Of a stretch of 64,000 bases of DNA, positions 13,686-26,900 are shown piece after piece. Under the pieces are notes generated by a model that was not told where the DNA came from, made no database searches, and worked only from the letters and a program-made list of their open reading frames with translations. This DNA is from Baylisascaris procyonis (lineage: Eukaryota > Nematoda > Chromadorea > Rhabditida > Ascarididae). Where the stretch lies: the NCBI GenBank assembly GCA_037389465.1, contig JAZARR010000095.1, positions 2,738,001 through 2,802,000 on the forward strand, in the 5' to 3' direction. Each line of letters starts with the position of its first letter. Within the stretch, counting starts at the first letter, position 1. A program made the position numbers and the translations under genes.

Positions 13686-16600
13686 TTATTGCATTGAAAC
13701 CAAATAATTGTTGTTCATACAAAGTAAATGTGATACTCCTAGATTTAGCTCGTTGTATGCGTCGGTTATGCGAGCGTTTTCGCTTTTCAATGATGCAGGA
13801 GGCGAGGATTTTAAAAGAAAATATTATCTATATTATATTATTTATGTAATATTTATATATATTTATGCAAAAGGAATTTTTTATTATTTATATAATTATA
13901 AGAGAGATAATCAAAGTAATAATAAATAGATTCTCTCGTTATCGATAAATAAATAACAGCGCGATTCAACAAAAATACGAACGTACAGTTCACGCTTTTT
14001 GGTGATGTTCTTTGCGTCGTTACTTGGTGGAATTTTCTTTGAAGTATCGACAATTTTATTTGAGGATTTGATTGCCTTCTCTTTATCAACTTGTTTTGCT
14101 GCATTCGATGATTCACTTTGGAAACATGCATCTGATGGTGGATTCGATTCTGTCAACTTTTTCAATCCCTATGAATAATTGATTAACAATGATTAGAAAT
14201 ATCAATTAAAAATCATTAATGGATATTAAATTACAAATTAATATGAAATTAGAAATTTATTTACTTCGAATAAATATTTGAAAATTAAAAAATAAGCGTG
14301 GAGAAATTTTTTGCTTGAACACAAATTTCAACATAAAACAATACATTAAAATAATACCATTTTAATATTTTTATAAATTTTTCTTGAAAATTAGTAACGT
14401 CTTCATCAGCAACTCTTTTACTTCCTTTTCAAAAATTTTTGCGCTATCTTTTCCTTCCAAAAATTTCTTCTTCGCTTTAAAATTTAATTTTAGAAAAATT
14501 TTGGCGTCTTTCCTAATTTCCATTCTAAAAAATTTCCACTCATCTAATACTAGTAACATTATTTTCATCATTAGGCATTACTGTTTCTGCTCTTATAACA
14601 TTTTATCTAACTTCAATAAGCGTTCTGATGCTAAAAAGAATTTTTAAAATAAAGTTGAAATTAATGGTTTTTTTTTCTAAACTTCTAAATAAATAAATTT
14701 CATAAAATTCAACTTACATGAACCAATTGTTTTCTAAGTGATTGCACATTTTTTTCATGTTCATTCGATGGATGAAGATTCAACATCATAGTTTCTCTCT
14801 CGTAAAGATCAGCACATTCCTCATCAGTTATTCCCTCTTCTTGAGCTAACATTAGAAGCGCTGAAAAAAAAGATCGTAGACGAAGAACAAAATTCAACAC
14901 AAAAAACGACAGAAATATATCTGCTTTAGAATCAAAAAACTTTATGCTGATGCTAAATTGGTGGAAATTTTTAGTTATGCAAAGTAAAAATAAAATTTCA
15001 ATTCATCCTCATATAGGTCACACTACCTTGTTCGCGAACTAGATGGGGACTTTTTAAAAAAGCGATTCTAGCATATTCAACCGAAAATATTCACTAACTC
15101 ATTAAAAACACATCAGTAGCATCTCTTCTAATCAATTTAAGTTCTTTAATACGAAACTTTTCATTACAAAAAAATATATGAATTTAACGGCTATCATTTA
15201 ATTGAACTAATATTACTAGCTATCATTTGATAGTAACACTGATAGTTGATAAGATAGATGATATTTATTTAAACACTTTTAAGTAATCGATCGTATTAGT
15301 ATAATAGGTAGATCAATAAATAATTTTTTTCTTTTGATTTTGATCTGTGAGGCTCTGAGTTTATAAAGCGCTTTGCTTATTTCTTTGAAACTTAGAAATG
15401 ATAGGAATGTGCTCAAGCAAGTTTTTTTTTATACGGACAAATGCGATCTTCATGATAAGCTATTCTTTAATGAGATCTTAAGAGTATGTTTAATTGCTTA
15501 CTGCATAAAAAACTTTCCAAATGTTATCAAATTATTATATTTATCTAATCTGCTTCATCTCAGTGCTAATGAATAAAACATATCCCCAATTCATAATTTG
15601 GAATTTATTACTTCAGTAATAATTTTTGATTTCACCAAGTGATAATAGATGATAAAGGGTGATAATGGCTGATAATCAAACGGAAGTAATAGTGATTAGA
15701 TAATACAGGTAATAGGAAACCTTAGATGAACAAATTCCTAAACGAAGTGATTAATGCCTTCTGAAGGTAACAGTGATGTCATTTATTATAAATAAGAATC
15801 ACAAACCATCATGAAGTAGTCGATCTGAACGTCCCGAATGAACTTTTGTACTCCGCTATAAAATGAAACATTATGGTCATGTCATAATTCTTTTGTACAA
15901 ATTTAATAGTTTCTTTGTAAAATAACATAACTAAGCAACTAATACAACGTTTCAGTAGTGAAATAATGACGTCATTGCTTAATAGGCTGATTGAAATTTT
16001 TAAATTTTTGGAAAATTTGTGAAAAGAAGTTGGATAAGTTGAATTTGAAGCATAATAAAAACAAATCGTTAATTATCATCCATCACAGATTATCGCAATT
16101 TTCCACACATATGTATGTATATAGAAACAATAGGGTTCAAAATTCAATCGTAGAAACGGGTTCTGAATGTAATATATGAAAGTTTCATAGGCCATTTTGT
16201 TCGAGAACTAGTTCGGGACCTTTAGAAGGAGCAAATTTGGAAAATCCAAAAAAAAACTTTTATTTCTGATATATTAATGCTATTTCGTTGCGAAGCATTG
16301 CAAGTAGCGTTTAAACAAACCCACTACTTAAAAATCTTCACTATTTAAAGTAAGATGAATAGTAAACCGATGAAGATGAAATAGTTGATGGTGGTGATAT
16401 CTTTCGACGTGCAGTTTCCATCTTTCTGTAATTTGCATAAAATAACGTTGAATATGCGAAATATTGTAATATTATTATTATTAGCAATAAAAGTTTATCA
16501 ATGAAATAAAAATAAAAACGAAATTAATGAGTAAATTATTATTTCTATTCGGTTTAATTACAATCAAATAAACGAGTATAGTTAATGAATTTTCAAATGA

Positions 16601-16763
16601 AAATATTGCTCAAAAATATTGAAAATTAATATTTAAAAAAAACGAGAAATATTATGTGAAATAGCAATCGCATGAATCGGATAAGGATGCCTTTATGTTA
16701 CCTTTTTGGATGTACTTTGAAGCGATTTTGCATTCGCATTTGAAACATTTCATCTTCCACTGC
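13686..16763 (-). CDS. Unrecognised multi-exon protein, 5' end missing
   Basis: I do not recognise this protein. Four minus-strand exons fit by phase: 16702-16763, 14718-14860, 13987-14168 and 13686-13782. The first, read in the frame that joins exon 2, gives QWKMKCFKCECKIASKYIQK, with a CxxCxC cluster like half of a zinc site. Then come LLMLAQEEGITDEEC, ADLYERETMMLNLHPS, a Lys/Ser-rich stretch, and the ending ENARITDAYNELNLGV and LCMNNNYLVSMQ. Donors and acceptors are canonical except the last acceptor (GAAAAG). AATAAA sits 23 nt after the stop, which supports the 3' end. Upstream exons were not found; exon 1 is also open in another frame (AVEDEMFQMRMQN) that would not join exon 2. Real coding is likely; function is unknown. 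Confidence 0.55.
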
Positions 16764-17692
16764 CTGCAATCAAATGAATTCTTTTTTCTGGATAAAATAA
16801 ATTTCGAAGAAAATTACTAAACGAAATATTAAAATGACTAGGCGTTTTTTGGATTCCTATCAAATACTGATGTCACCTCAGTAAAAAATCTAAAATATTG
16901 AAATAAATACATTTGTAAATGCTAACTTTTTCACAGTCGTTTTCATTTTATTTGATATAGAGATAATCTAATTGCTTGTGTTAAGGCTCGAGAAAATGAT
17001 AAGAGCGATTATTTTAAGTAATGTGATCCTTTATTATTCTATTACATGCCAAATAAATCTTTACTAGAAGATTAAATTAATAATGTGCCGAAAAAAAATG
17101 AAAAAATTACTTAAGAATGAAAAATGACCGCCAAACAATGAAAGACAATCATAGTTTACAAAGAAGGAGAAGGGGAGTGGCAGGATAGCAGTGAGTGTAA
17201 TGGAATTTGGTCGGAGTTGGGGGGAGGAGGGATATTGATGAAGAGAGTCTATCTCGATTTCATATCCCTCTTTCACTATGCCATCAAATGCATATTCTCC
17301 ACATCGATGTTTGTACTTTTCGATTAAATGAACTACATTTATGAATGAATAATATTAATGAATTGTATCGCAATAGGAATAACGAATCGACTTTAGTACC
17401 GAAATATAAGATTGGAGGGCACAGTTCTATCTAATATAATCCCGGGGTTCTATCCTACAAGTCATAAAGAAAACCGCTAATATGCTATGTCCACCTCACA
17501 TTATGCAAGGTGACGATTGTAAAACGACGGTTTTTTTTTGAGAAATTTAAGTAATGAATTGAATTAATACAAAGAATATATAAATATTTGTGTCTCAAAT
17601 TTGATTAAACCAAAGTTTGCATAAAATAATGAAATAAAATAAGAAAAACGATGCAAAAATTCTTTTAAAAAAAAAAACTATATAAATTTAAT

Positions 17693-18171
17693 TTAGAGAG
17701 CACTAACACTTGTTTCATGTTTAAGCATACGAGATTTGTTCTTCTTCTTAGGACGCATACAGAAAGTATTTCTTGATGGTGGAGGTGTTGGACGTTTTAC
17801 TGGTTTAAATACCGGTCCTCTTTCCACTTTTTTCGGTTTACGTTTCTTTATTTGACGATTTTTACGTATATTAAATATTTCTTCTTTGATAAATTGATAG
17901 AGTGAAAATTTCATTTGTTTCTTTCTATTCTTTTCGGTAAGTTTTTCTCGTTGCTCTTTTCTTCGTGCTCGTTCGGTGCGTTTTCGTTTCTTTCTCACTG
18001 ATTTTATACCCGGTCGAGGGGGTTTTTGTGATGATGCACTTGTATGCTCATCTTGCTCTTCATCACTCTTCGGATCGGTATGATGCTGCGTACTGCTATC
18101 GAAAACATTTGCTGATGAACTCGCATCAAGATGCGCTTGTAATCGCTCACCTTTAAATATATTTTCATTTT
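17693..18171 (-). CDS. Lys/Arg-rich C-terminal exon of an unrecognised protein
   Basis: An open exon of 158 codons plus stop, starting after the acceptor TTACTGCAG with two bases of a split codon. The first third is polar and acidic (NIFKGERLQAHLDASSSANV). Then follows a strongly basic stretch (KKRKRTERARRKEQREKL), KFSLYQFIKEEIFNIRKN, and a Lys/Pro tail ending KHETSVSAL. No domain was recognised; a nucleolar or RNA-binding protein is possible from composition only. An ATTAAA a few bases after the stop could be the poly(A) signal. Upstream exons are not visible. The next coding segment on the same strand starts 930 bp downstream, so the two could be neighbours in an operon. Confidence 0.5.
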
Positions 18172-20899
18172 CTGCAGTAATTAAAAAAAAAAAAGAAACG
18201 TTTACAATTGGAATACCATTATAATACGAATTGCCTTTTAGACGGATTTTAGGTCAATTTTATGTATAATATTATTTCTTAGAATATTTGATTTTTTGAA
18301 AATAAAATCTTTTTTTTTCTTGCTTTTCCAATAGCAGCAATAAGTATCGAATCCTTAAAACATACTATAACAGATAATTTTTTACCTCAATTTTTTCGAT
18401 AATAGTAATTGTCCATTTTCATCGTTTCGAACATATGAATCATTGAAAAATTTACAATTGTGTCGATAGATTTTTTTAATAACTCAATGATTGAAATAGG
18501 TATTAATCAACGCATTGACGATTCAAAATGGATTCAAAATTTTCTGGTTTATAAACAAAACAACACACCAAATTTCGCTTAAATTGATTAAAGATTTTTA
18601 TATTTAATTAATAATTTATTGGATTCCCAATAATTAATATATACGGTACAAGGTGTTCTAAGAATGTATACTGTATACCGTATGATACGATATATACGAT
18701 ATAAATATACGCGGCTTTATCAAATAAAGACGATACATGGTATTTGCTTATGTTGAGCCCTCCTCGCATGATCTCGATTTTTTTTGCGCTGAAAATTATG
18801 AAAATACTAAAAGTGATCGAAAAAAACATATAAGATTGCTCGTGAACCACTTAATTCAACATAACTGCTTCTTAAATATGCAATGCGCATAAATGTATAA
18901 ATGCATTCGAAAATAAATAATTGAAGATTCATAGAGAATTTTTTTCTCAGTTTAGAGCACTAGAAGCATAACTTTATAGTTGTATAAAAATCAGTGAAAC
19001 GCCTATTGGATCATGACCGAATAAAATTTCTGCTTGAATTTCAAATTTATAATAGCAGGTAACAGAATATGTGAAATAAAAGGAAATAAACTAATTAAAA
19101 AATAATTAAAAATCATATTAGAAACGATTATCTGTTGAATTATTATTAAACAACAACAAAAGTTTTCAATTAAATACGATTATTTAAAGAAAGCTAACGA
19201 ATAATGCATTAACCATCGAATGTGATGTACCGCCAATACAACAGACCAGTATGGTCGCGCCCAATAGAAGTAAGTTAATGTATTCCGATGTAGTCAAAGA
19301 TACGTATTGACCATTGTGCTCTGAAATGATCAACTAATTTGCCAAAAATGTCTTTAATTCATATGTAAAGGTCGATGTTTCAAGGTTTTTGATGATCAGT
19401 GAGAACATTGCTCACAGACGACTGCGAAAACTGGACGATTCATTTGTCGTACGGATGGTCTATTAAAGACACGAATGGCTTCTAGCTGCTTTATCCCATT
19501 TTAAGATTATATTCACGCTATGCTTACTTGTATAATATAGTTACAACAAATACAGTGGTACAACAAAGATTTCAAATATACGCTAACGTAATACTGCTGA
19601 ATGATTCTCGAATAGTTGAGATGAAGATTTGAAGTAGAACATAATAGATAGTTTTTTGGTTATGATGCAGAATAATTTAAATATTTTTTTTAGAAGAGAG
19701 ATTCGATAACAATGGGGGATAACCCTATTTTTACAGATATCTGCCGAGGATTCGAGTTGTTATGATAGGGAATAATTAATTCATCCTGTAACAAGATAAT
19801 GGAGATAAGAAAGACGAGAGACATAAGGTTATTGAGATAATAAAAAGAAGACGATTCAAATTTATTACTGCTCATGATAACAAATAAATGCAATGAGGAC
19901 CATATAGTGCTGTATTGTTGCGTTTTTCATTTCTATCCCCTTTGTTCATTTCAACAGTACTATCGATGCCTATAATATTGCTTATGAAACTTTATTAAAA
20001 TATATGACGATCCAATCCGACTAGTAGTAATTCTCGAAGATCTAGTGACTGCTCCTTATCTGATTTGAACCCTCAAGATAAATAAGGTTCACTCGCACAG
20101 GAAGTCTTATTCCTCGTTGGTCGTTTATCGATGATAGGCAACTCCGGAGTTAAACTCCGCATCAGCCTTGTTTTCATAATCAATTTATGCTCGTCTGGTT
20201 GGTCATAAGACCCATCTCAATATTTGACAAACAACGAGCAACCAAGAGGCTTAATAATATTTTAGCTATGAAATCAAAGTTTCAGTGCAATTATCTATCA
20301 TTGCCCATTACCCAAGCAGCAACTCTATCTTTTAAAATCACTTGCTTAATCAGTAAATACGTACCTGAATCGACTACCACCATATCGGCAGCACAAAATT
20401 AAAAGTCGCTCACGAACATAAAATTCCTAAACAATGACCAGCAGACCTTCATGCCAGTGCTTAGTGGAAATGTTATACAAAAAAAAAAAAAACGCGTGAA
20501 ATATTTGCATAAATAGCGGTTTTTGCCACTTTATTGATGAAAGACCGATCGATTGCATAAATGCAACAGGAAGTTATGCAAGAAACCTTAATGAATTAAC
20601 TTAATGAATGAATTAGTGAACGAAACGAATTAAATTAAAAATGAATTAATTTAATGATGCAACTTGACTGAATGTGTCTTAGTTGTGTTCAACTGTTTGT
20701 TATTTTCTTTAGAGACAAATGAAACAGCGAAAATATTGGCGTAACGTTCGTTTGCGAGTAATATGCAAATTCAATTGATTGTCTATTTCTGAAAGTTGCA
20801 CTGATAATATCACTGAAAAGCTTGCTCAACAACGAGATTTAGGTTGCTAGAGAATGTCCAGAAATGCTTCATCTGCACTGCTTTCCATCAAATTTATCT
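18172..20899. other. Region without a supported gene
   Basis: Mostly AT-rich. It holds the possible exon at 19225 and a moderately G+C stretch at 20.0-20.45 kb that has no clear frame. That stretch could be an extension of the retrotransposon relic. Confidence 0.4.
19225..19269 (+). other. Candidate isolated coding exon
   Basis: An ATG followed by 14 codons (MYRQYNRPVWSRPIE) and a perfect donor GAA/GTAAGT. The patch has higher G+C than its flanks. No partner exon was found, and the minus strand is open too, so this is only a candidate. Confidence 0.2.
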
Positions 20900-23130
20900 T
20901 GGCCCATATTAGCCTAATTATACTACCGGGCCAAAAATCTTTAACCTGGAATCATTGGAATATCGCAAGCTCAATTTTGGCTTGATTCTTTATTACAAAA
21001 TTGTATTCGGTTTTTCCGATATCCTGCTCTCGGAAATATTTCAGTGTGCCCCTCTCCGTATCCGACATGCACATCAGTTTCAACTCTCCAAAAGATTTTC
21101 CAGCAGAAACAATATTCTGCAAAGTTTCCAGTCTCAGGTTGTAGGAGTCTGAAATCTGCTTCCCATTGATATCCTCAGTGAACCTATTCCTTTATGTTTT
21201 GAACTGTGACTGAGCCGTTTCGATCTACACACTACTGCTTCTCTTACGTATAACATGTCTCAGTCGAAATTGTCGTTTTGCAAACGTTTTACTTGTTCTT
21301 GCTGTTCATACTCACATATTTTTGTATGTTCTCCCATCTTGGGATGTTAAAGTAAAATAAAATAAAAATAGATTTGCAGATTACCGTTGATCATTAGTGA
21401 AAAAGTACAGTTACTTTATCGTATTTCTATTTTGAGTTCCATTTCGTGTATGGAAATTGTTGACAGCGATTCCCGTTAGGTTTCTTGGATTAAGATTATC
21501 GAAGGGTGTATCGCAGTATCTCCCACCGATCTCCTAAAAGCGACGTGTTCGACAGAATCAAAAGGCTTGTTCATATTCTCTAAGAACAGCAACTATACTG
21601 ACAAGTTATACTTTCGATCACTGTAGTAAGCGTGTGGATTTGGCCGAGATTATTGACTTGCCCAGCATAGAAACCGCCTGTACGATGTCTTGCTTCTGTT
21701 CGATTTGCTGTTGTTGTCTTTTGCAAGGAACCTTCGAGAAACACTGTGAGATCGTTGGTAGAAGTGATATTGGACGATAGTTTTTGATCATCTAGATTGC
21801 CCACCTTTCATGATAGAACCGTTTTTGAGAAGGATGAACGTTCAGGAATTTGTGTGCTCAATCTTGTTGCTGAACAAGCTTTTTATTGGTGTTATTAGTA
21901 GTTCTCTTCCAGCTTTGAACATTTCTCGGTGGATCCCTCGGTATCTGCTGTCTCCCCCGTTCATTTGTTGGATCACGTTTCTTATCTAATTATTGATTGG
22001 CAGGAAAAGATCATCGCTTTTTTGCTCAACGAAACTGTGGTCAGTACCACCCTTATACATGGTCCCACAGTACTCCTGAATGAGGTGGTCAGTTTCTTGC
22101 CTTCCTGTCTTGAATGACCCATCGCTTTTTATCAGCGCAGTTATCCTTCTTTCATTTTCAACTAGCGAGCTCCTCGTTGTTTTAGATCCCCGGCGGTTAT
22201 ATCTTGTTTCATTATATTCAATTAGTTCTGGTAAGAGTTTTTGCATATCCTCTTAATGACCGTCATGTTATATTCATAGAATTCAAAATTCACCGAAAAA
22301 TTTGCATTCCATTTTATGTTTCTTCTTGTATCAAAAGAGTCTTTTATTTCTTCCACAAGAAGCGGACGTTCTCGGCCTTGTTGTTGTGGCGATTTGCGCC
22401 ACTTGGCAAGTGATTCAATACTTCTGAGTCTTTAACGATTACTGCTGCCTGATCCAACGGGATATAGTTTGTGCTATTTTTCATCTCCTCACGGGGTTTC
22501 ACTTCATAAACTTACTGCCGCGTCTTCAAAATAAAAAACTGTTGCTAATCCTCATCCCGTTATTTTCGCAACAATCAAGCAATCGCTCTCCATGCGAATC
22601 CTGCAATCCTCATCGAAATTTCCGACCGACTACTCTCGTGGTGCTCGTGCTCTAGCTATAGCGTTATAATCACCTATGTAACAGTGAACATAGAGTACCG
22701 TTCATTCACCGCAACGCTCAAGTCATTCAGAAACCCGACAAATCGTTCATTCGTTTGACCGCTATGTGCGGCATTTACTCGAAAATGTCACATGCCTTTT
22801 TTCTTATTGACTGCAGTTTTAACTCTGTACAATTCTGGGAAAATGGAAAGACAACGACACCAAATAGCTTTCCATTCTTTTTAGGCGTAAAACTCGATCC
22901 CATCCCGCGATTCTTGGTTCTCTTCTTGGAAGAATAGACCTATTTGGCCGATTGATAGCTTTCTTGCTTTTCCCGGCTACTTCTATCAAACCGACCAAAT
23001 TGATTGTGGTTTCCGACGTCCCTTCCTTCACTTCCTTCAATCAGTCATTCGATAGGAATGTTTTCACACCATATGTATATAAGTTAAACATGGTCATGCG
23101 AACACCGGGGCATAGGCTCATCTTCTGCTC
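20900..23130 (-). mobile_element. Decayed RTE-like non-LTR retrotransposon
   Basis: Read on the minus strand with many stops and frame changes. The 5' part keeps an endonuclease-like start (near 23085-23043) and the motif YIGDYNA at about 22658-22680, the GDFNA signature of apurinic endonucleases. Downstream, 22246-21986 has RRITALIKSDGSFKTGRQ, like the linker before the RT domain in nematode RTE polyproteins. Near 21574-21538 is NKPFDSVEHVAF, like KAFDSVE of RT motif A, where the catalytic Asp appears replaced. Only a relic remains, and it cannot code for an active enzyme. The 3' limit near 20900 is a guess. Its base composition is richer in G+C than the neighbouring DNA. It lies just after the rps-1 3' end. 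Confidence 0.7.
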
Positions 23131-23732
23131 GTCGGATACTGACGAACCAGCATTGCTTCGCTTAGAACAATGTCAGAACTTATTCTGCCTCCCTCATCCC
23201 GATGACGGTCCTGGATGGAGCTGTTTCGGAGCAGAGCAAGAGGAGCTATTCGGAGCATACATATAACTGATCGTGAACTATGTGCGAAACGACGAATGCA
23301 TTTGCTGAAGCAAATCTCGCAATGCTTTCAAAGCAATTTCGAAAGCACATGAACACGATGCACGATGTTACATCGACTCAATACCTTGCCTACATCCATC
23401 CACAAGCTCACATGCACCTTCCCATCCTGCCTATGCTCAAGAATGACAACTTTACTGCCAAAATAAGGGGAAGCACGCTCGCAGCTAAATATTCAACAGA
23501 ACGTCACCGATGAAACGAACGCTTTATGCATCTATCATCATATTCTAGGTAACAAAATGCTTATAACAGATCGCAGTTCAACAAGTTATTCCCACTAAGT
23601 TATCCGTTACCCATTTTTATCCGTAAAAGAACCTTACCCATTCGAAAATCCCACAAAAATGCCATTTCTTTGAAAGATTTTCTCTTGAGCGCAACATTTA
23701 CAGGCCATCTCATTCGACCAATTGTTGCACCA

Positions 23733-23738
23733 TTTATT
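23733..23738 (-). terminator. Candidate poly(A) signal of rps-1
   Basis: AATAAA on the minus strand, about 205 nt after the rps-1 stop codon and before the retrotransposon relic starts. No closer canonical hexamer was seen. Confidence 0.45.
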
Positions 23739-23944
23739 CGATGCTTATTCCATCCTCGTAGCATGCTATTGCCAGATAGCATATGTGATAACTGCAAATG
23801 AAATGCAAACTAATGATTCCATTTAATTAACACGAGACCAATTTAAACAGCAACAATGCTAAAGGTAACGCATTTATCAAACAACATTTTTATCATGGCT
23901 TCTGCCGAAACAAAACAACGGGACATTTGCATCGATTCAACAAC

Positions 23945-26900
23945 TCAGACACTCTCCTGCACAGGTGGCTCATAATCATCTGGTCTGTCCACCTTCTCCC
24001 CTTCGGCATTCGTATACGAGCTGACGTCACCGTGCATCTCCATCAAACGACCAACCTCGAACTTCGGCTTCTTTAGGATCTTCACTTTGCGAATGTAAAC
24101 GTCCTGCAGAGGGTAGATGTAGGCGCATGCCTTCTCGATATCCTTGCCGATCGAGTCCGGGATCAGCTTGTTGCATACTTCACGCAGATCGCTACCTTGT
24201 ACCTGAAAATATCACTATAAGCGCCAGAGTTTAAAATTAGTCTCTCAGAACGAACGCATATAACAAGCAGATACCGCAAGGAAAATAGATGTCAGAAGTA
24301 AGGTAAAAGCAAAGTCATAAAATTACAAACCTACAGGTCTCCATCGCACTGCTCCCATTCCAACAAATCGGCTGGTAATGTGAGAAGAAAAAAACAATAC
24401 AATCAAGCAATCCACTCTTTTAGTCTCCTGTGAACGAATTTATTCTAATAAAGAATATATGCCTGCTGAATAGCTATTTCACTGTTAGCGAATACTTTAT
24501 TCGTTGTAATAGGAAAAGCAATTACTCATTCAAAGGCATCTATGAACAATTTGCCTCATAGAAGTCAAAATCGACAGCCATTAGACTCTCAGTTTAAAGA
24601 CACAGGAAATGTGAAAGTATAAATAATGACCGAGCTATGTATCATTTCATTCCACCGTCAAACAGATCATCCCTCAACAGCGGCCGACTAAGCGAATAAA
24701 AGTAGCGAGCGAAGGAAAGAGGAAGAGAGGCTAGAATGGCACCGTCTTTACTCTTGACCTTGAGCTTTCACGTTATTCAATGACGTGAAAATGTCGGTTA
24801 CGGAAGTCGTAGAGTGCTTGCTTCGACATTTTTTCTGAACGACGAAACGCTAAGACTCCGTTTCCTTCCAATAATGTCTCATACAAATAGTAAAAGGGTT
24901 TTATTTTCGAAAAATTTGTCTACCCTTTGTTTGGATTTGCATCCGACGTGAATAAAGAGATAGATATAAGGGAAGAGAGGTGGAACAAGGAGCTGACTAT
25001 GGGTTGGTCACCGATCAAGATCAGGATGTATCATCACGATCCCTAGTTCAATGAAGCAATCACGACAACAACTCGAAGCAAGTGACAACACTATACGAAA
25101 ACAACTTTCTATGAATCTCAACCGTTCATAATAGCACAGCACTTGCCTCCTTCTGCATATGTTCGATCATCTTGGCACGAATCTGCCTGATTTTCGACGA
25201 CTTCGCATAACTCGTTTTCTTCAACTGCCCAACGTTCTTCTTCGTGAAGCCAATACAGAACAGCCGAAGTAGATAACCATCGGATGTCTTCACGGCGACG
25301 TTTGCCTCGATCAACGTCTAAATGCAAACTTTGTCAGACAAAGACGGACAGATAAGTGCTCGGATATGTAAAATACAGGACGACGAGGGTTGAGTCAAAT
25401 GCGGTCATAAAATGTGGAAAACTGGTGGCACATGCACATGGCGTTGGTGTAGGTAAAGAAGTATACAACCAAGCTTACAGCAACGTTTGCAATTCTGAGG
25501 GAAGTTCCCGACTGCATTGATATCTGGAGTTTTATCTACCTTTCCCTCCCATATGTTACAGGCCTCTTCCTGAATTTATTTCAAACATCAAATACATTAC
25601 TAAGGTGCACACATTTATGGTTGGCTAATCTGCATTATAGAATCTACAAAGAGTGACGTTAACCAACGCCCGTAATTCAAACATCACGTGCAATCATAAA
25701 TACCATGAATATACGAATGCCTAGCTACAGAACAGGCTCGTATCCAAATCGCTTCTTCCTTCCCACACTTTCAAACCCACAGCCCTCCCCCTCCCCAGCT
25801 CTTATCCTCAATGTTTGCTTATGGTGATATTTGCACTCACCATATTCCATGCTATTTCCAGCAACAAATTATAGTAAATTTATAAGAATAAGATAAGTTA
25901 AAAACAATGAAAAGACTTACATGCCATTTTTTAACAATGGAACATAGTTTGTCTCTCGTAAATTTCATACCGTGAAAATTGGTAAGGCAATTTCTGCCTT
26001 GTACATCTTCACATATAAGTCGAAATTTACGAAAATCAAACTCAGAATTGTTGAGATCGCCGAGGGAAACCTCAAACACACGTCCCTTCAATCCTTCACT
26101 CGCTATCTCTGTAAATCGCAATTACAATCGGAAATAAACTTTATAATGTTTGAGAATGATTTGAAAAACATGTACAAATTTAATATTTATATATTTGCAT
26201 AATACGTTAACGGTTCTCATAATTGCTCCATTCCCATTCAATATTCGCAAATGCGAACTAAAAAGACAATTGCAAATAGCAATTTTCATAATATTCGGTC
26301 ACCATATTTCACACATCAAAGACATTTTTGGCTGCAAAATAAGGGAAGCTATAGTCTTAGACTATAAGAACGGAAGTAATTGGACATAAAATTTCTAGAA
26401 AAGGAGCTTGCATCCATGGGCTACGAATTTTTCTTTGACGCGGCAGGGTCATGAATTCCCCTATTTCATAGTCTGGCCAAAGGGGCAAGCTGTACTAAGT
26501 TATAGAACCCCATTCCTATTTCATTTCTACAACTGATTTAAACTCAATCCCCGCCTCAAGCGGCACCCAATTTGACCCTTAGCCACATCGAAATGAGTTA
26601 CACACCGCTTTTGGAAACCTAGGCCGCATATTTTCATTTTCTTCTCCAACTCTTGGTTTTTAATTAAGTAATAAAAACTGCATTCGGATGCCGCTTAAAG
26701 CGATTCATAAATGGTGCAATTTAAAGCGGCTATGACACATCCAAGAATAGTTACGGCGGATTGCAACACAGAAAGAGTAACCCGAAGACTAATTTAAAAA
26801 ATTTCTCCCCATTCTTTGAATACTTGGTATACCCTTTCCACGAGAAAATAAGGATAACTGAATCTTCCTCAGGCAAAAAATACTGTTCCTTTCTTACTAT

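Noticed and set aside
14371..14571. Lys-rich minus ORF inside the unrecognised gene
   Set aside because: The flanking exons join in phase without it, and its composition is that of AT-rich intron.
22952..23513. Plus-strand frames of 104 and 77 codons
   Set aside because: The first is antisense to the retrotransposon relic; the second has no family match or splice context.
24961..25050. Box C-like GTGATGA in rps-1 intron 3 as a C/D snoRNA
   Set aside because: The CTGA that follows is only six bases away and no proper D box or closing stem is visible.
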